From: Effrenium voratum
Taxonomy: Eukaryota; Sar; Dinophyceae; Suessiales; Symbiodiniaceae
DNA length: 64,000 bases
NCBI GenBank assembly: GCA_963377175.1
Contig: CAUJNA010001713.1
Location: 127,501-191,500, forward strand
Reading direction: 5' to 3'
The position numbers and the translations under genes are program-made. Of this stretch, positions 1 through 12,200 are shown in pieces. A model generated the notes under the pieces. That model was not told the DNA's origin. It did not search any database and saw only the letters and a program-made list of their open reading frames with translations. How positions within the stretch are numbered: the first letter of the stretch is position 1; each line of letters opens with the position of its first letter.

Positions 1-1102
1 ATTTACAGCTCAAACATCGCATTTAGCAAAACAAATCAAACCAGGTATCCCCCCCCCACTTCCCCCCCCTTATTGGGGCTTTGACACCTTTCTTTCGCGG
101 CGCTTTCTTGAAATCCCATGCCCCAACACCCACAATTCAGCCTTCTTGCCCCGTTCGCCACTACAACATATCTTGGCGAGCTAGCCGTGCAAGAGTACGC
201 AGACCCTTCGCGAAGCTTTCGCGAACCGAACCTTCGCAAGCAGCTTTCGTGCGCTTTCGTTTCGCGGCAAAGAACCGTTTGTGTATGTTCATGTTTGGGT
301 GCTCAAGCAACCTTTCCTTGGCAGGAAGACACCGGTCTGGGTGTGGTTTTCCAGCGGAAAATCAATCTGAAGGGAACCCCCCTGGCTTCAAGAGCAGCGC
401 TGGGCACCCGAGCCCCTCCCTGCATCCTGAGTCGAGCCCACCGGACTGTTGAAACGAAATGGGTATCGCCCCGCATATGGAAGGAGCGAAGCCTTCCCCA
501 AAACGAACATGGGTGTCCAAGACCCTCTCGTCAGCTTCCATGAGTGTTGGAGGAAGGGCAATTGATGCCCCCCCAAAGCAAGGAACACACACACACACAG
601 TCAGACACCCAAAAAGAGAGGTACAAGGTTGCACGTGCAAGGGAGTCACCTATGAAGCCGTAGGAGGGGAAAGGATTCCAAAAAACCCCAAAGAGCCTTC
701 ACCCTGTGCATCCGTCTCAAAGTGAGACTGGCGTCTTGGCCGGTCAAACTTGCTAACTCTCCTTCTCAGTCTGGACAACTCGCACATGTTTGTCCCTGTT
801 TGGTTTCCTGTTGGGCTCACAAAAATCCATAACAATATAAGACACAGGCGAATGGTACATCCGATGAATCTGACAAAGCAGTCACCTAGCCAGGGTCCAG
901 CCATCAGACCTTATCCGCTGGCTGGAGTCCTCCCCCGTCCGTTCCCAGGTCCAGACTCCCGGTTTTTTAGGTGTCCGGTTGCCGAGTCAACGGATGCCAC
1001 TGACGTCCTTCATTGGAACCAAACAAAACCGGCGGACTCCCCAAAGCACCACGCAAACGGACCGACGGACTCCCATCCGGCCGGGCACGGACCGGTTCTG
1101 GC
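1..1102. other. Non-coding flank, nothing recognised
   Basis: No exon, RNA gene or repeat family is recognised here. There are short C-runs near base 50-70 and a short CA repeat near 587-600. Open frames on both strands are short and lack a convincing coding signature. Confidence 0.4.
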
Positions 1103-1182
1103 CTCCAGATGCAAGGCCTCGTTGAGGTCCTCCAGCAGTTCCTCCTGGCCGAAGTGGACTGGAAATGTGGTCCGCTTGGCGT
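1103..1182 (-). CDS. Candidate internal exon of an unidentified host gene
   Basis: On the minus strand an 80-base open stretch is bounded by an AG acceptor (CACAG) and a GC donor after GAG. It encodes a charged amphipathic peptide containing PVHFGQEELLEDLNEALHLE. GC content is higher than its surroundings, as in the other exons of this window. It lies on the same strand as CFAP298 but beyond its 3' end, so it would belong to a different gene. No family is recognised. Confidence 0.35.
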
Positions 1183-1744
1183 CTGTGGCCATTTCATTTG
1201 CATGTGTCAAACATGCCAACAACCAACCGGGAGAGTACCTGACTCAGCCCGAGCAGCGCTTCGGTCTGAGGAGTTAGGGGCGAAATGGACCGCAAGTGGA
1301 TCTGGGTTTGCCTTCCGAGCCCCGCGGTTGCCGTTTGCCCCCCTGCAGCCATGTTTCGAATCCCAAACCGAGGGAAGGAACTCAACCTTTGACCAGGCAC
1401 ACGGTCCCATTGTTGCCCCCCTGCTTCGGCACGATCATGTTCAGGTGAAGAGTGCAAGGATTGTTTGGCCCAAACTGAGTCCATGATGTGGACAATGAAT
1501 GCCGCTGGATGCCCCTTTCCGTGCTGCCAAAGTGATTCATATTTGATTACTCTCGCCCGCTATTGCTCCCAAAAAGGAAGTTCAGCAAGAAAAGAACATG
1601 AACATCGACATATGGTTTTGCTCCCTCCCAATTTTCGGGTTCTGCCTCGACTCGCACGGCCAGCGCAAGCGGCAGAAGCCACAGGCGCATGTTGCGCCCT
1701 GCGTGCAAGCGCCGCCCCATTTTTAACGCAAGGTGTTTGCAGGT
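1183..1744. other. Non-coding, nothing recognised
   Basis: No gene or repeat is recognised. A GC-rich patch near 1,300-1,350 could hide a short minus-strand exon, but no splice-bounded frame stands out. Confidence 0.3.
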
Positions 1745-2023
1745 TCAAGTAATGCATGTGTGTATGCACACGTGAATGTGTGTGTGTGTGTATGTGAGTG
1801 CGTACGTGCGTGCCGTGTATGCATGCATGCATGTGCGTATGTACGTATGTAGCTATGTATGTATGTATGTATGTAGGTAGATAGGTAGCTAGGTATGTAG
1901 GCGGGTAGGTAGGTATGTAGGTATGTAGGTATGTGGGTATGTAAGTATGTGTGTATGTATGTATGTATGCATGCATGCATGCATGCATGCACGCATGCGT
2001 GTGATGTGTGTCTGTCTGTTTCT

Positions 2024-2122
<99 letters not shown>

Positions 2123-2397
2123 CACGTGTGTGTGTGTGTACGCATGTATGTATGTAGGTAGGTATGTTTGTCTGTGTCTGTGTCTGTGTTTGTGTCTGTG
2201 TCTCAGTCTGTCTGCCTGCCTGCCTGTCTGCCTGTGTCTTTCTGTTTGTCTCTTTCTGTCTCTCTGTCTGTCTCTCTCTGTCTGTCTCTGTCTGTCTCTG
2301 TCTGTGTCTGTCTGTCTCTGTTTGTCTGTCATGCATGCATGCATGCATGCATGCATGAACGTATATGCATGCATGCGTGTATATATATATATATATA
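1745..2397. repeat. Compound microsatellite: (TG)n, (GTAT)n, (GCAT)n, (CTGC)n, (CTGT)n
   Basis: Successive blocks of short repeats can be read directly: TG-rich, then GTAT/GTAG to about 1,965, GCAT to about 2,000, TGCC/CTGC at about 2,025-2,122, CTGT/TCTG to about 2,330, GCAT again to about 2,360, then AT. Long open frames across it are only translations of the repeat. Confidence 0.95.
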
Positions 2398-2972
<575 letters not shown>

Positions 2973-3235
2973 ATATTGTGCATGTATGGATTCGTGCATC
3001 TCTCTCTCTCTCTCGAAACGCGGCTCCCAGGGAGCTGAGCGTTGCCCAGCAATGTCTCGCGCCTACAAGCGCCCGGAGAAATGCTCCCAGGTCTTTGACC
3101 ATGTCGAGCTTTCAACATCTTTTGCCGGTTCCTCGAGTGTTCAGGTTGTATAAGGCATCCGCCTGGTTGTCTATTGCGGCTAGTCAAAGGGGCTATTCGG
3201 TGAGGTATTCGATGACATTCTTGCTGAGGATGTCC

Positions 3236-3600
3236 TCAATTTCTCCCAAAAGGACATTGACGTGCTTGTGCCCGCACAGCCAGTTGAGCCATCTGCAAGC
3301 GATTTTCGATGTCAAATTGCGTGTGCGGATCCCATGTTTCATGTGCTTCTCTGCAAGTCTCATGCAGCCATTCTGCTCTTGGCTTCCCGACTCTTCTCAT
3401 GTGCTCTATTCTTGGGCAGTTTGTGCAGCTCTCGAAAAAGTACCTGTCTTAATGGGTCAGAAATTTGGGATTGCAAAATGTGTCCTAGTAGGGTTATCTT
3501 TCTCTTCTTCCATTTTTCGGACAATTTTTCATGCTCGTATTGAGCCGTCCGTTCCACAGCCTCCATAACTGCTAAGTTGGTCCATTCACGGTCCACGCGC
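3236..3600 (-). pseudogene. 3'-end fragment of a LINE (non-LTR retrotransposon) ORF2
   Basis: The minus strand encodes a peptide containing EWTNLAVMEAVERT, WKKRKITLLGHIL and SDPLRQVLF. One frame change later it continues with RRVGKPRAEWLHET and a stop at 3,236-3,238. The order 'KLLGHIL ... DPLRQV ... RVGKPR..W' is the usual tail after the reverse transcriptase in dinoflagellate LINE polyproteins, from memory of the family. The frameshift lies in the LPKNRAHE region. The reverse transcriptase and endonuclease are absent, so this is a 5'-truncated dead copy, as expected for target-primed insertion. It lies between microsatellites. Confidence 0.65.
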
Positions 3601-3632
3601 GTGGGGGGGAACTTGCTGTGAACTTGATGGAT

Positions 3633-3860
3633 TCGTGCATGCATGCATGTATGGACGCATGTGAGCATGCATGGATGTATGCACGTATGCAATGTATGTA
3701 GGGATGCATGCACGTAATCACCTGCTTACTTACCAACCTATCCATCTAATCTAATCTATCTATGCATGCGTTGCGTCGCGTTGTGAGGCATGCATGCATG
3801 CATGCATGTATATATGTATATATATATATATATATATATACATACATATATGTATATATA
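3633..3860. repeat. (GCAT)n and (TA)n microsatellites
   Basis: GCAT/ATGC-type repeats lie at about 3,633-3,710 and 3,789-3,808, followed by TA/CATA runs to about 3,868. A CA repeat follows at about 3,884-3,900. Confidence 0.9.
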
Positions 3861-3868
3861 TATATATG

Positions 3869-5503
3869 TAAATGAATGAAGAAACACACACACACACACA
3901 AACAACTGAATAAATGCATCAATAAATCAATTATTTCGTAGACATGTATACATATATTATATGCGGATACAGCAGGCTCAAATACATACTTGCAATTGAG
4001 GCAACCATCAAGCAGTCTCAACCCTCTGAACAGCAAAAGCGGGCGTTTCCTACAATTGGACTTGGACAATGGGCTCTTTGGCTCATTGCGCTCGATAGTC
4101 ACACCCGGAGGGGGCCCCCGATTTCCGTCCATTGCTGCAACCATCGGCGTCCTATGGGTTAATGGATCCCCAAACTTGTGCAAGACGCAGGGCGTCTGTT
4201 TGCAGCTGGACATGAAAAGAGCAAGCCAAGCAAAACATGCAACACACCAAGAACAGTGAACAGAAGGGACCTATTCCAACAGGTCCTTTCATCCCAAAAT
4301 CAATGCTGCGTCGGGCGGCTTGCCGGTTCCAAGCTGAGTTAACACATAAAATTTGATATGAGTCAGCAACGTGTCCGTTAATTGTGCCATTGATTGTGCC
4401 AGTCATTGTGCCATTGACTTATTCACTCAAAGTACATCAAGTGTTTGGTCTTTCGAACAGCTGCAATACATCAGGCAATCTTTATCATGGGCTTTTGGAT
4501 CCAAATAGGACGTGGACCCGAAAATGGCTTACTTGCTTTTGATTTCCGCAAACCAACCCCGAAAAGGTACCCCCGTGGAGGTTTTCTCTGAACAACAGAG
4601 TCTAAGCCTGCAAACCCACAGTGACAAGCCTTCTCACCGGATGGATTTCACAGCCACATGCATTGCTTGAGCCCGAAATGGACGTCAAGCCGGTCAAACT
4701 CTGTAATTATGGTGTTCTCGTCTTCTGAACGGTGGTTTGCAAAACACTGCCCATCCGTTGCACACATAAGGAAGCAGAAAGGCACACCTGCAATCGAGAC
4801 TAAAACCCTGAGTTTTCCAAAAGGGTCATTTGTCCACACCCGAACATTGCACCATTTACGGAACACGCCAAAGCAGCGCCCTGCGATGTTCGCAATGTTT
4901 GATCCTTCCAAACAAGGGCATTCTTGCAAACGGTTCCTTCAGCTCTTGCGTTGCCCAAAGGCGAGCCTTTGCTGTTCCCCTCATGCGAGGATTGTATAGA
5001 ATTAAAAAAGGCCCCAATTTGGAATCCGATGTTGTTTGTTTCCATTTTTAGAATGTGTTCAAAAAGGTTGCAACCAAAAGGACATCCGAGCTATGGGAGC
5101 ACACTGATATTTGTTGGCTGCCGGCAACATATGCAGCTCGTCTAGTGAAGCTTCATGTGCAAAAGCCCCATCAACACTGGAAAGGGCCAAGGATATCCAT
5201 CATCCCCATCGGGTTTCCTCACATCCGACTCAATCCTTGGGCCATCGTCATAAGTAAGTTCAACCATCTCTTGACAGCTCATATCCTGGCTGAACCCTTT
5301 CCCATGAAGCTGAGAGAAGGCCAACTCAAGCAGCATTGGAGCTACAAGTAGGTTTCGGTAAGACTAGGAGTTTATTGATTTTGTGAGGAAATTGGCATGC
5401 ACCATCACTGGCATGCCTTCTTGGCAGACAGCCGCGGCTTCCTTTGGACACTTTGCCTCTGGAAGCAGCCTCATGCCACAACTGCAACCATCAAAGCAAG
5501 CGC
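3869..5503. other. Non-coding, nothing recognised
   Basis: This is AT-moderate sequence with no exon that can be supported by both frame and splice sites. It contains the CAAAAG/CTTTTGG-rich words typical of the introns elsewhere in the window. Confidence 0.3.
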
Positions 5504-5565
5504 CTGCCAACATCTTTCCTCGCACTTCTTTTGTGCACTTCTTGCCTCGTCGCTCGTCTCTGTTG
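5504..5565 (-). CDS. Candidate internal exon of an unidentified host gene
   Basis: On the minus strand, TTCAG acceptor and GC donor bound 62 bases encoding TETSDEARSAQKKCEERCWQ, a charged coiled-coil-like peptide. Strand and signals match the host exons, and it may belong to the same unidentified gene as 1,103-1,182. No homologue is recognised. Confidence 0.3.
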
Positions 5566-6180
5566 CTGAATTCCAGTGAAAACGAGATTCTATCCTGGCC
5601 CTGACCTGTAGGATGGAAGCAGAGAACTCGAATGTGCAGGGCCACTGAAAACTGCAAACACACCAACGGTGCGCCTTTGTTCCATCCTGTGAAAGCCATG
5701 CACAAAGCGAATTCAGCTGCGAACACATCACCTCGCTTTCCAGGAGATTGGCCTGAGACAAATGCGAAGCCTGCAGCTTTGCTAGAAACAACAGCTTTCT
5801 TACAAACGTTGAATTTCGCAGGAGGTAACGCCTCTCTTGCCCACAGGACCCGGACACAGGCGAAGCTTTCGGGACCTAGAATATGGACCAAAGCGGGAAT
5901 TCCAAAAGGCTCGAATCCACAATTCCATAATATCAGTTCTAGAAGTGTTAATTCTCCGCCAGCACACGGGTTGCCAAATCGGGAATCTCTGCTTCTTGAC
6001 GAGAAGTGAGAACCAATCTATTTGCAGCCATGTGAATGACGCGACCAGTGAAAGACGATGACAGAAATGGGCACATTCCAGCATGGGGATAAAAACCAAA
6101 CCTTCGGGGGATCCTACAAATCTTGAGACCTTTGGAGAAACGAACCGAAGGCAGGGGCGCGGTTTCAAGGCGAACAAGGC
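5566..6180. other. Region after the last recognised CFAP298 exon
   Basis: A very short terminal CFAP298 exon with the stop codon is expected here but could not be placed. A coding-looking minus-strand stretch at about 5,810-5,875 has no near stop and no recognised similarity. Confidence 0.25.
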
Positions 6181-6229
6181 CGATTGAGGCGCCCCACTTG
6201 CCGCCGCCCACCAGGGTGCTCTTCAGGGA
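6181..6229 (-). CDS. CFAP298: CFAP298-like exon 17 (3' boundary uncertain)
   Basis: Acceptor GCCAG is followed by SLKSTLVGGGKWGAS, aligned with the human C-terminus ALKRHFHGVKDIKW. It starts in phase 0 as exon 16 requires. The true donor or stop is not resolved. Confidence 0.55.
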
Positions 6230-9200
6230 CTGGCAAGCGAGCTGTCACCCTCTCCCAGCTGCAGTGTACATTTTATGTATTTATTTAAAACTTTATATCT
6301 TATCAATCCTTCCATGTTTATATCTACATCACTTTGTGTTTATCTTTTTATCTCTTCTGCTTTTGTTACTTGCTTCGCTTTCCTTTACTATCTTATGGAT
6401 GGAATCTTTACCTTGGGAATCTTGGAATGAGAAACATGGATTCTCCACACGCAGGCTCACAACCTCCCTCCACCCTGTTGATTCTTGTTGGCCTCTCCCT
6501 TGTCACCCAACCGAGATCCCCAAGCCCTCAAGCAACTCAACATCCGTTCCCTACCAAGTGATCAACAAATGTGAAAAGGTGCACGAACTTACGCAAAATC
6601 AGGAACGAAAGAACATATTTGCACAAGACTTCCAAAACCTTGCATAAGGGATCTCCAAGCAAAGGACCAGAATGATGGTGAGCTCGTTTTGCCCCGAATC
6701 GCTGAGCTCGAAACCCATATGATTGGGAGTGCCACGACGTGCCTTCGGATTGGCCCACTCAGAGTCCAGGTACGAGTCGTCCTCGTCCTCCTGAAATCGG
6801 CGGTTTCATGAAGCTCATATGGGTATGGGTCAAACTAAAACCACCAGGGGACCGCAGGTTTTAGTCTTTGGTTCCATTTACCAGGGTTCCATTTTAGGTA
6901 CGCATTTTTGACCCATAGCCATATGGACAAACCCTAGGACAACTCACAAAAGAGACGAACAGGGGACCCAAAGCTTGCCTTCCAAGATGCAAGTTACCTG
7001 TCGGAACCCTATGCGAGGACTCAACGAGTTTTCCTCTAGGGGGTAGGGCTCAATCAGCCTGTGCGGTCTCCGGTATTTGCAGGGCTCCTGATGCTTAGAC
7101 CCTTGCACTCTTAATTTTGGAGTCATTCAAGCGCTGGGTAACACCCTGAAAACAGAGAAAGCCAGGCTTCCAGGAAAAAACCTCAACCCCTAACTAAGCT
7201 GGTTTCGGACATATTACCTTTAGAATAAGAACAAGATTGACAAGGCGCATCTTGCCGAAAAGATATCTGGCTGTCCCTTTGGCCTGGTCATGCTTCGAGC
7301 CACCCCTGGGAAGTCAATCTTCAACTACATCCACTATCACAAACCTTTGATGGGCATGTTCCTGCTCCGGACAGAAGTAGGCCCCACATGGGTATGTCCA
7401 CATCGGCCACGAAGCACCGCCCCCCCCCCCCCTGAGGCCCACTGCCCCAGGTGCCTACCCCGGAGGGAACTGGAACCCTGGGGCAGCGGGCCTCAATTTG
7501 TGGTAGCGGAGCGGGTTTTCCGCAGAGATCCAAGGGAAGATGTCATCAGATGGAGAAGGTTTCATGGAAGCCTACACAAGTTCGGCAAAGCCGAGCTACA
7601 CGGAGGAAACACTAAATTTATCGATGACCGCCAAGCAGCCGCCATCGTACGACGGAAAAGTCAGCTGGTTCAGGTATGAAGAACTCGTGGACGACTGGGT
7701 GACAATCACCACAGTAGAAGCAGCCAAGCGAGGTCCATTGCTTAAGAGCAGACTCACTGGAGATGCTTACATGTACAAGGCCGTCCTCCAAAATGACCTT
7801 TTGCAAGATCCTGATGAAGGAGTCAACTATTTCAAGAACACGCTGAAGAAGTACTTGTTGAAAGGTGCGACCAACGTGTATCTGTACAGACTCCTCAGTT
7901 TCTTCAACCACAGAAGGCAGAACCAAGAGTTCCTCATTTTTACCTCAAAATTCGAGATCCTTCTCATGAGATTGAAGGCAGCATGGATGGACTTGATGCC
8001 AATCTTTACGGCACAGTCTCCATCATTCCGACAGTCCGTACAGGACGCAAACGCGAGAACAATTGCTCGACATCAGCAAGCAGCTGGTGCTCGAGCACCG
8101 CCTCCAGCCCCGCTAAATGAGGACGATCCTACAGTCCTCAGACAATATATCCAAGGAATGCAGGACAGACAGCGGGACGCATTTCCCTTCGGGGATAATC
8201 TCATTGCACAGTTTTTTCATTATACAAAGTGGGTTGTCAGATCAACAAAGAGAATGACTCCAAGTGCAATGTCATTGAGGAACATCTCACTCGAGAATTA
8301 TTCCTATGAGATGCTGAAGACACATTACCATGAACTCTTCATCACAACGAGGACATCGATCCAAGATCCATCCATCCGACCTCAAGGAGGCAGCCGAAGC
8401 AACACATTCTTCATCATCGAACAAGGTGAATACGAAGGAGAAGAAGGCTTCTGGGTTGAGGATGAAGAAGGACTTGAAGGATTCATGTCAAACAATGATG
8501 AAGAGACGTTCTGGGTCCTCGAGGAGAACGATGCGTTCATAGCAAGAAAAGTGTCGGGGCGGAACTTCAAGTTCAAGAAAAGAAAAGGAAAAGGAAAATC
8601 AGGAAACAAGAAGGGCAGTCCCCAACGAGGTGGCTTCAAACCCTTCAGAAAAAGCGGTTCTGGCGGAAAGGCCAATATGGCCAACGAAAACTATGATCCC
8701 TACGACCAGGCATATTGGGGAAAAGGCAAAGGAAAGAAGGGAAAGAAAGGAAAATCAAAATTCCAATATCCCTATGATGGAAACAAAGGTTATCCATCCT
8801 ATGAGAGTGGCAAAGGAAAGAGCGGACAGGAGAAAGGAAAATCCAAGACGTTCGCAGCCACCGCAGAGAAGACGGAGGAGCAGCCCGCCATCCAGCAGAC
8901 TGCACCATCCATAGAGCCTACCTATGCCGGTTGGACAGACCAAGATTGGGATCAATCATGGACATGGAACGAACATGGCTGGTACTCATCCTATGAGACA
9001 TCCATCACAGGACAAGCGTTAATGGCATTCCATGATGCATATGAGTATCCTGGGAAAAAGGCCATCCACGAGAAGCTGATCCAATCAGATGCAGTTTCAG
9101 AACACAATCTGTCCGTCACGACAAATCACGGCCTTTTGGCAACAAAGCTGATGGCGCCTGTCATCAACCCTCAGCACAACCCGACCTATGCGATTCTGGA

Positions 9201-12200
9201 CAACGGATGTACCAGATCGATGGGCAGCTGGCATGCAATCCAGCGTTTTACTCAGGCAATCGAACCAATGAAGGACATCATCTCCTACGAGTACATCCCC
9301 GGCCGAGACCAAGTTCACTTTTGCAAACGGAGAGACCGCCAGGGTAAATTGGACCCTGCATCTTCGATATCACACAACTCCTCCATGCAGTACGAACATC
9401 GACATCCTTGAACAAGGAACTGTACCAATCCTTCTCAGCATCAGCCAGATGCGGAACCTCTACATGACTCCTAAGATCATTGGATCTCAAAAGCAGGACC
9501 ATTGGATCCTTGACAAGAAGACCAAGCAGCTCATCCGTGTGCACATCACGCCCCGAAAGGCGCTGTTCACACCAAATGGAGCCAAGGAATGTCCAATCAA
9601 TCCTGATCACATCAGCCGAGAACGTACCACGGAAATCATTGATGCATCCGCGGGCGGAGATCCAGACATCCTGGAAGACAATTGGAGACTTACATCCCAG
9701 GCAAATAACCAATGATTAACCTGTGGATAGGTAAGACCATTTTCACCTTCTCAGACAATTCGCTTAAGGACGAAGAAGCAGGTTCAGGATCGGCAGCAGA
9801 CAGGATCATCGACAAGAGGGGCCAGTCGACTATTGAGCCAGATCCTTTCGCACCATCCTCAGAAGAACCTACATCGCTTCCGCTTGCCCTAGGCAGAATC
9901 CACAAGCGATTGTCAAATCCAGAAGAACTGAAGAAGCTCCACCTGCAGCATCATCACATGACAACAGATCAATTTCGATTTAGAACCCGAGCACTTCATT
10001 TGCCGAGATCAACATTCGATCTATTTGACAAGATCCGAAGTGAGTGTGAAGTTTGCCAAGTGGCGAAACATGCACCATCACGAAGCAAGACAAGCGGACT
10101 TCGAGCGGACACCTTTGGTGACATGACATTCATTGATCACTGTCAAGTTCCTCTTGGAACTGGAGAACACATCATTGTTTTTGTCATCCTGGATGGAGCA
10201 ACAACATTGCTCACTGCAGAGGCAGTGACAACTACGCAAGAAGTCGAGAACATCACTGTCCTCAGGAACTATTTTGACCAGTACCACTTGCAGCCCAAAT
10301 CAGTTGTCGCAGATCAAGCCTTCATGACAGATACATGGGAACATTTCTGTCAGTCCCTTGACATCACTCCGATATCTTTGGGACCGAATACACCATGGCC
10401 AAATCGAGCTGAAGCAGCAGTTCGACTCCTGAAGGCACAACTCAAGATCATGCTGAGTTCCATCAAGGCAGGTACTGCACCTGCAACACTGAAGAAAGTG
10501 ACCTACAGGCAAGTGGTGAAGGCCGCTGCAACTGTCAGGAATCAGACCGTCACTTACGGGGGAGTAACTCCATTGGAGCTCGCATTCGGAAGACGACCAG
10601 CAGATCTCATCCAACTCGATGTCGCAACTCCAACTCAGTTGACGATTGACAGGAATGAAGAAGAGATGACAGCCATCCAGATCAAGCAGCTGTCAAAGCA
10701 AGCTTTCCAAGAAGCACGTCAATCCGAGGACATCCGACGAGACCTTGCTCAAAATCTCCGGATGAGTTCAAAGCCTCTTCAGGTGAAGGACAAGGTATTT
10801 TACTGGCAGGAAGACAAATCCAAGATTCGTTCCGATGGAAGCAAGGGAGGAATATGGCTAAAAGGAAAAGTCATTTCCATTGAAGGAGCAATGGTAGGAC
10901 TTGATCTTGGGACTCGACTCATCAAGGTTAACATGACGAAGCTCAGGAAGGATGAGACCATCCCTCCGGGGAAACTCGGAATTGACCTTCTGTTGCCTGA
11001 AGAGCGAGAATCCTTGCAGAAGGAGCAACCAGACTCCTCTGTAGATGCCAAGAAAAAGGAATCATCCGCACCAGCTCCTAAGCCAAGATCCTCAGTGCCA
11101 TTACGTATCGCGGGAAAAACAACTCCAAAACCTGCAGTACCTCATCCAGCAGAGAACATGTTCGTCGAGGACCTCACATCCATTCCTGAACAAGCACATT
11201 GGAACTGTGTACGTAAAGGAAAGATCCACGTTCTCGAGATCTTTGCAGGAAGTGCCAGATTCAGTCAATGCTGTGCACTGTCAGGTCTTAAGGTTGGGAC
11301 TCCCGTGGACATCCGCACAGGATTCGATGTAATGACATCCAAGGGACGACACATGGTTATGGAGATCATCAGGGAACAAGCACCTGATGTCATCCTTATG
11401 GCACCAGTCTGTGGACCATGGTCAAATATGCAGAACATCCAGCAAGACCAGAAAAAGGTGGGGGAAAAGCGGAGACGCTACCTTTGCATGGTTGAATTTG
11501 TGGCATCCATTGCGCGTTACCAGTTGAAGCACAGAAGATACTTCATTATCGAAAATCCTCAGACATCCAGGATATGATATCTGAAATGCATGCAGCAATT
11601 GTTTTCAGACCCATCCGTGACCTGGGGAGATTTCCATTTCTGTGCATACGGACTAAAAGATCCTGAATCCGGGCTCGGAAGTCTCAAGCCCACGAGCTTG
11701 ATGCACTGCTTACCTTCTGAGGTTATGAGACCGATCTTCAGAAGGTGTAAAAACTTTTCCAGCTCAGTAAAGCATGAACACCAACCCCTAGAGGGAAACG
11801 CTGGTTCCTTCGGAAGCAGAACCAAACTGGCACAAGTGTATCCTTACCAGTTCTGTCAGGATCTTGCGCACATCATCTTACGACACTTGCAGGTGAAACC
11901 GCTTGACAACGAGGTGTACCTCTTGGAGGACCTTTTTGAACCATTCACCATCAAGCAGGTTGATATCCTGAGAAAGGAGATGGAAGCCATTGACAAGGAG
12001 TTCAACATGACCAGCAGCAGTCTTGCAGTCAGAATCCAAGACCTGCCGTTCAACAAGGACGTTCAACCATTAGTCATTCAAGACCCGCTAGTTCAGAAAT
12101 TCCAGAAGACGATGAAGCAGTACCCACATGGGACTGAAATTGATATCTTCAAGCAAGATCCTAATGACTGGCGATGTCAGAACATGTGGAACGGCTGCAA

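Noticed and set aside
3018..3102. Possible minus-strand first exon starting MVKDLGAFLRALV
   Set aside because: It is GC-rich and open, but no family similarity and no neighbouring exon of matching phase was found.
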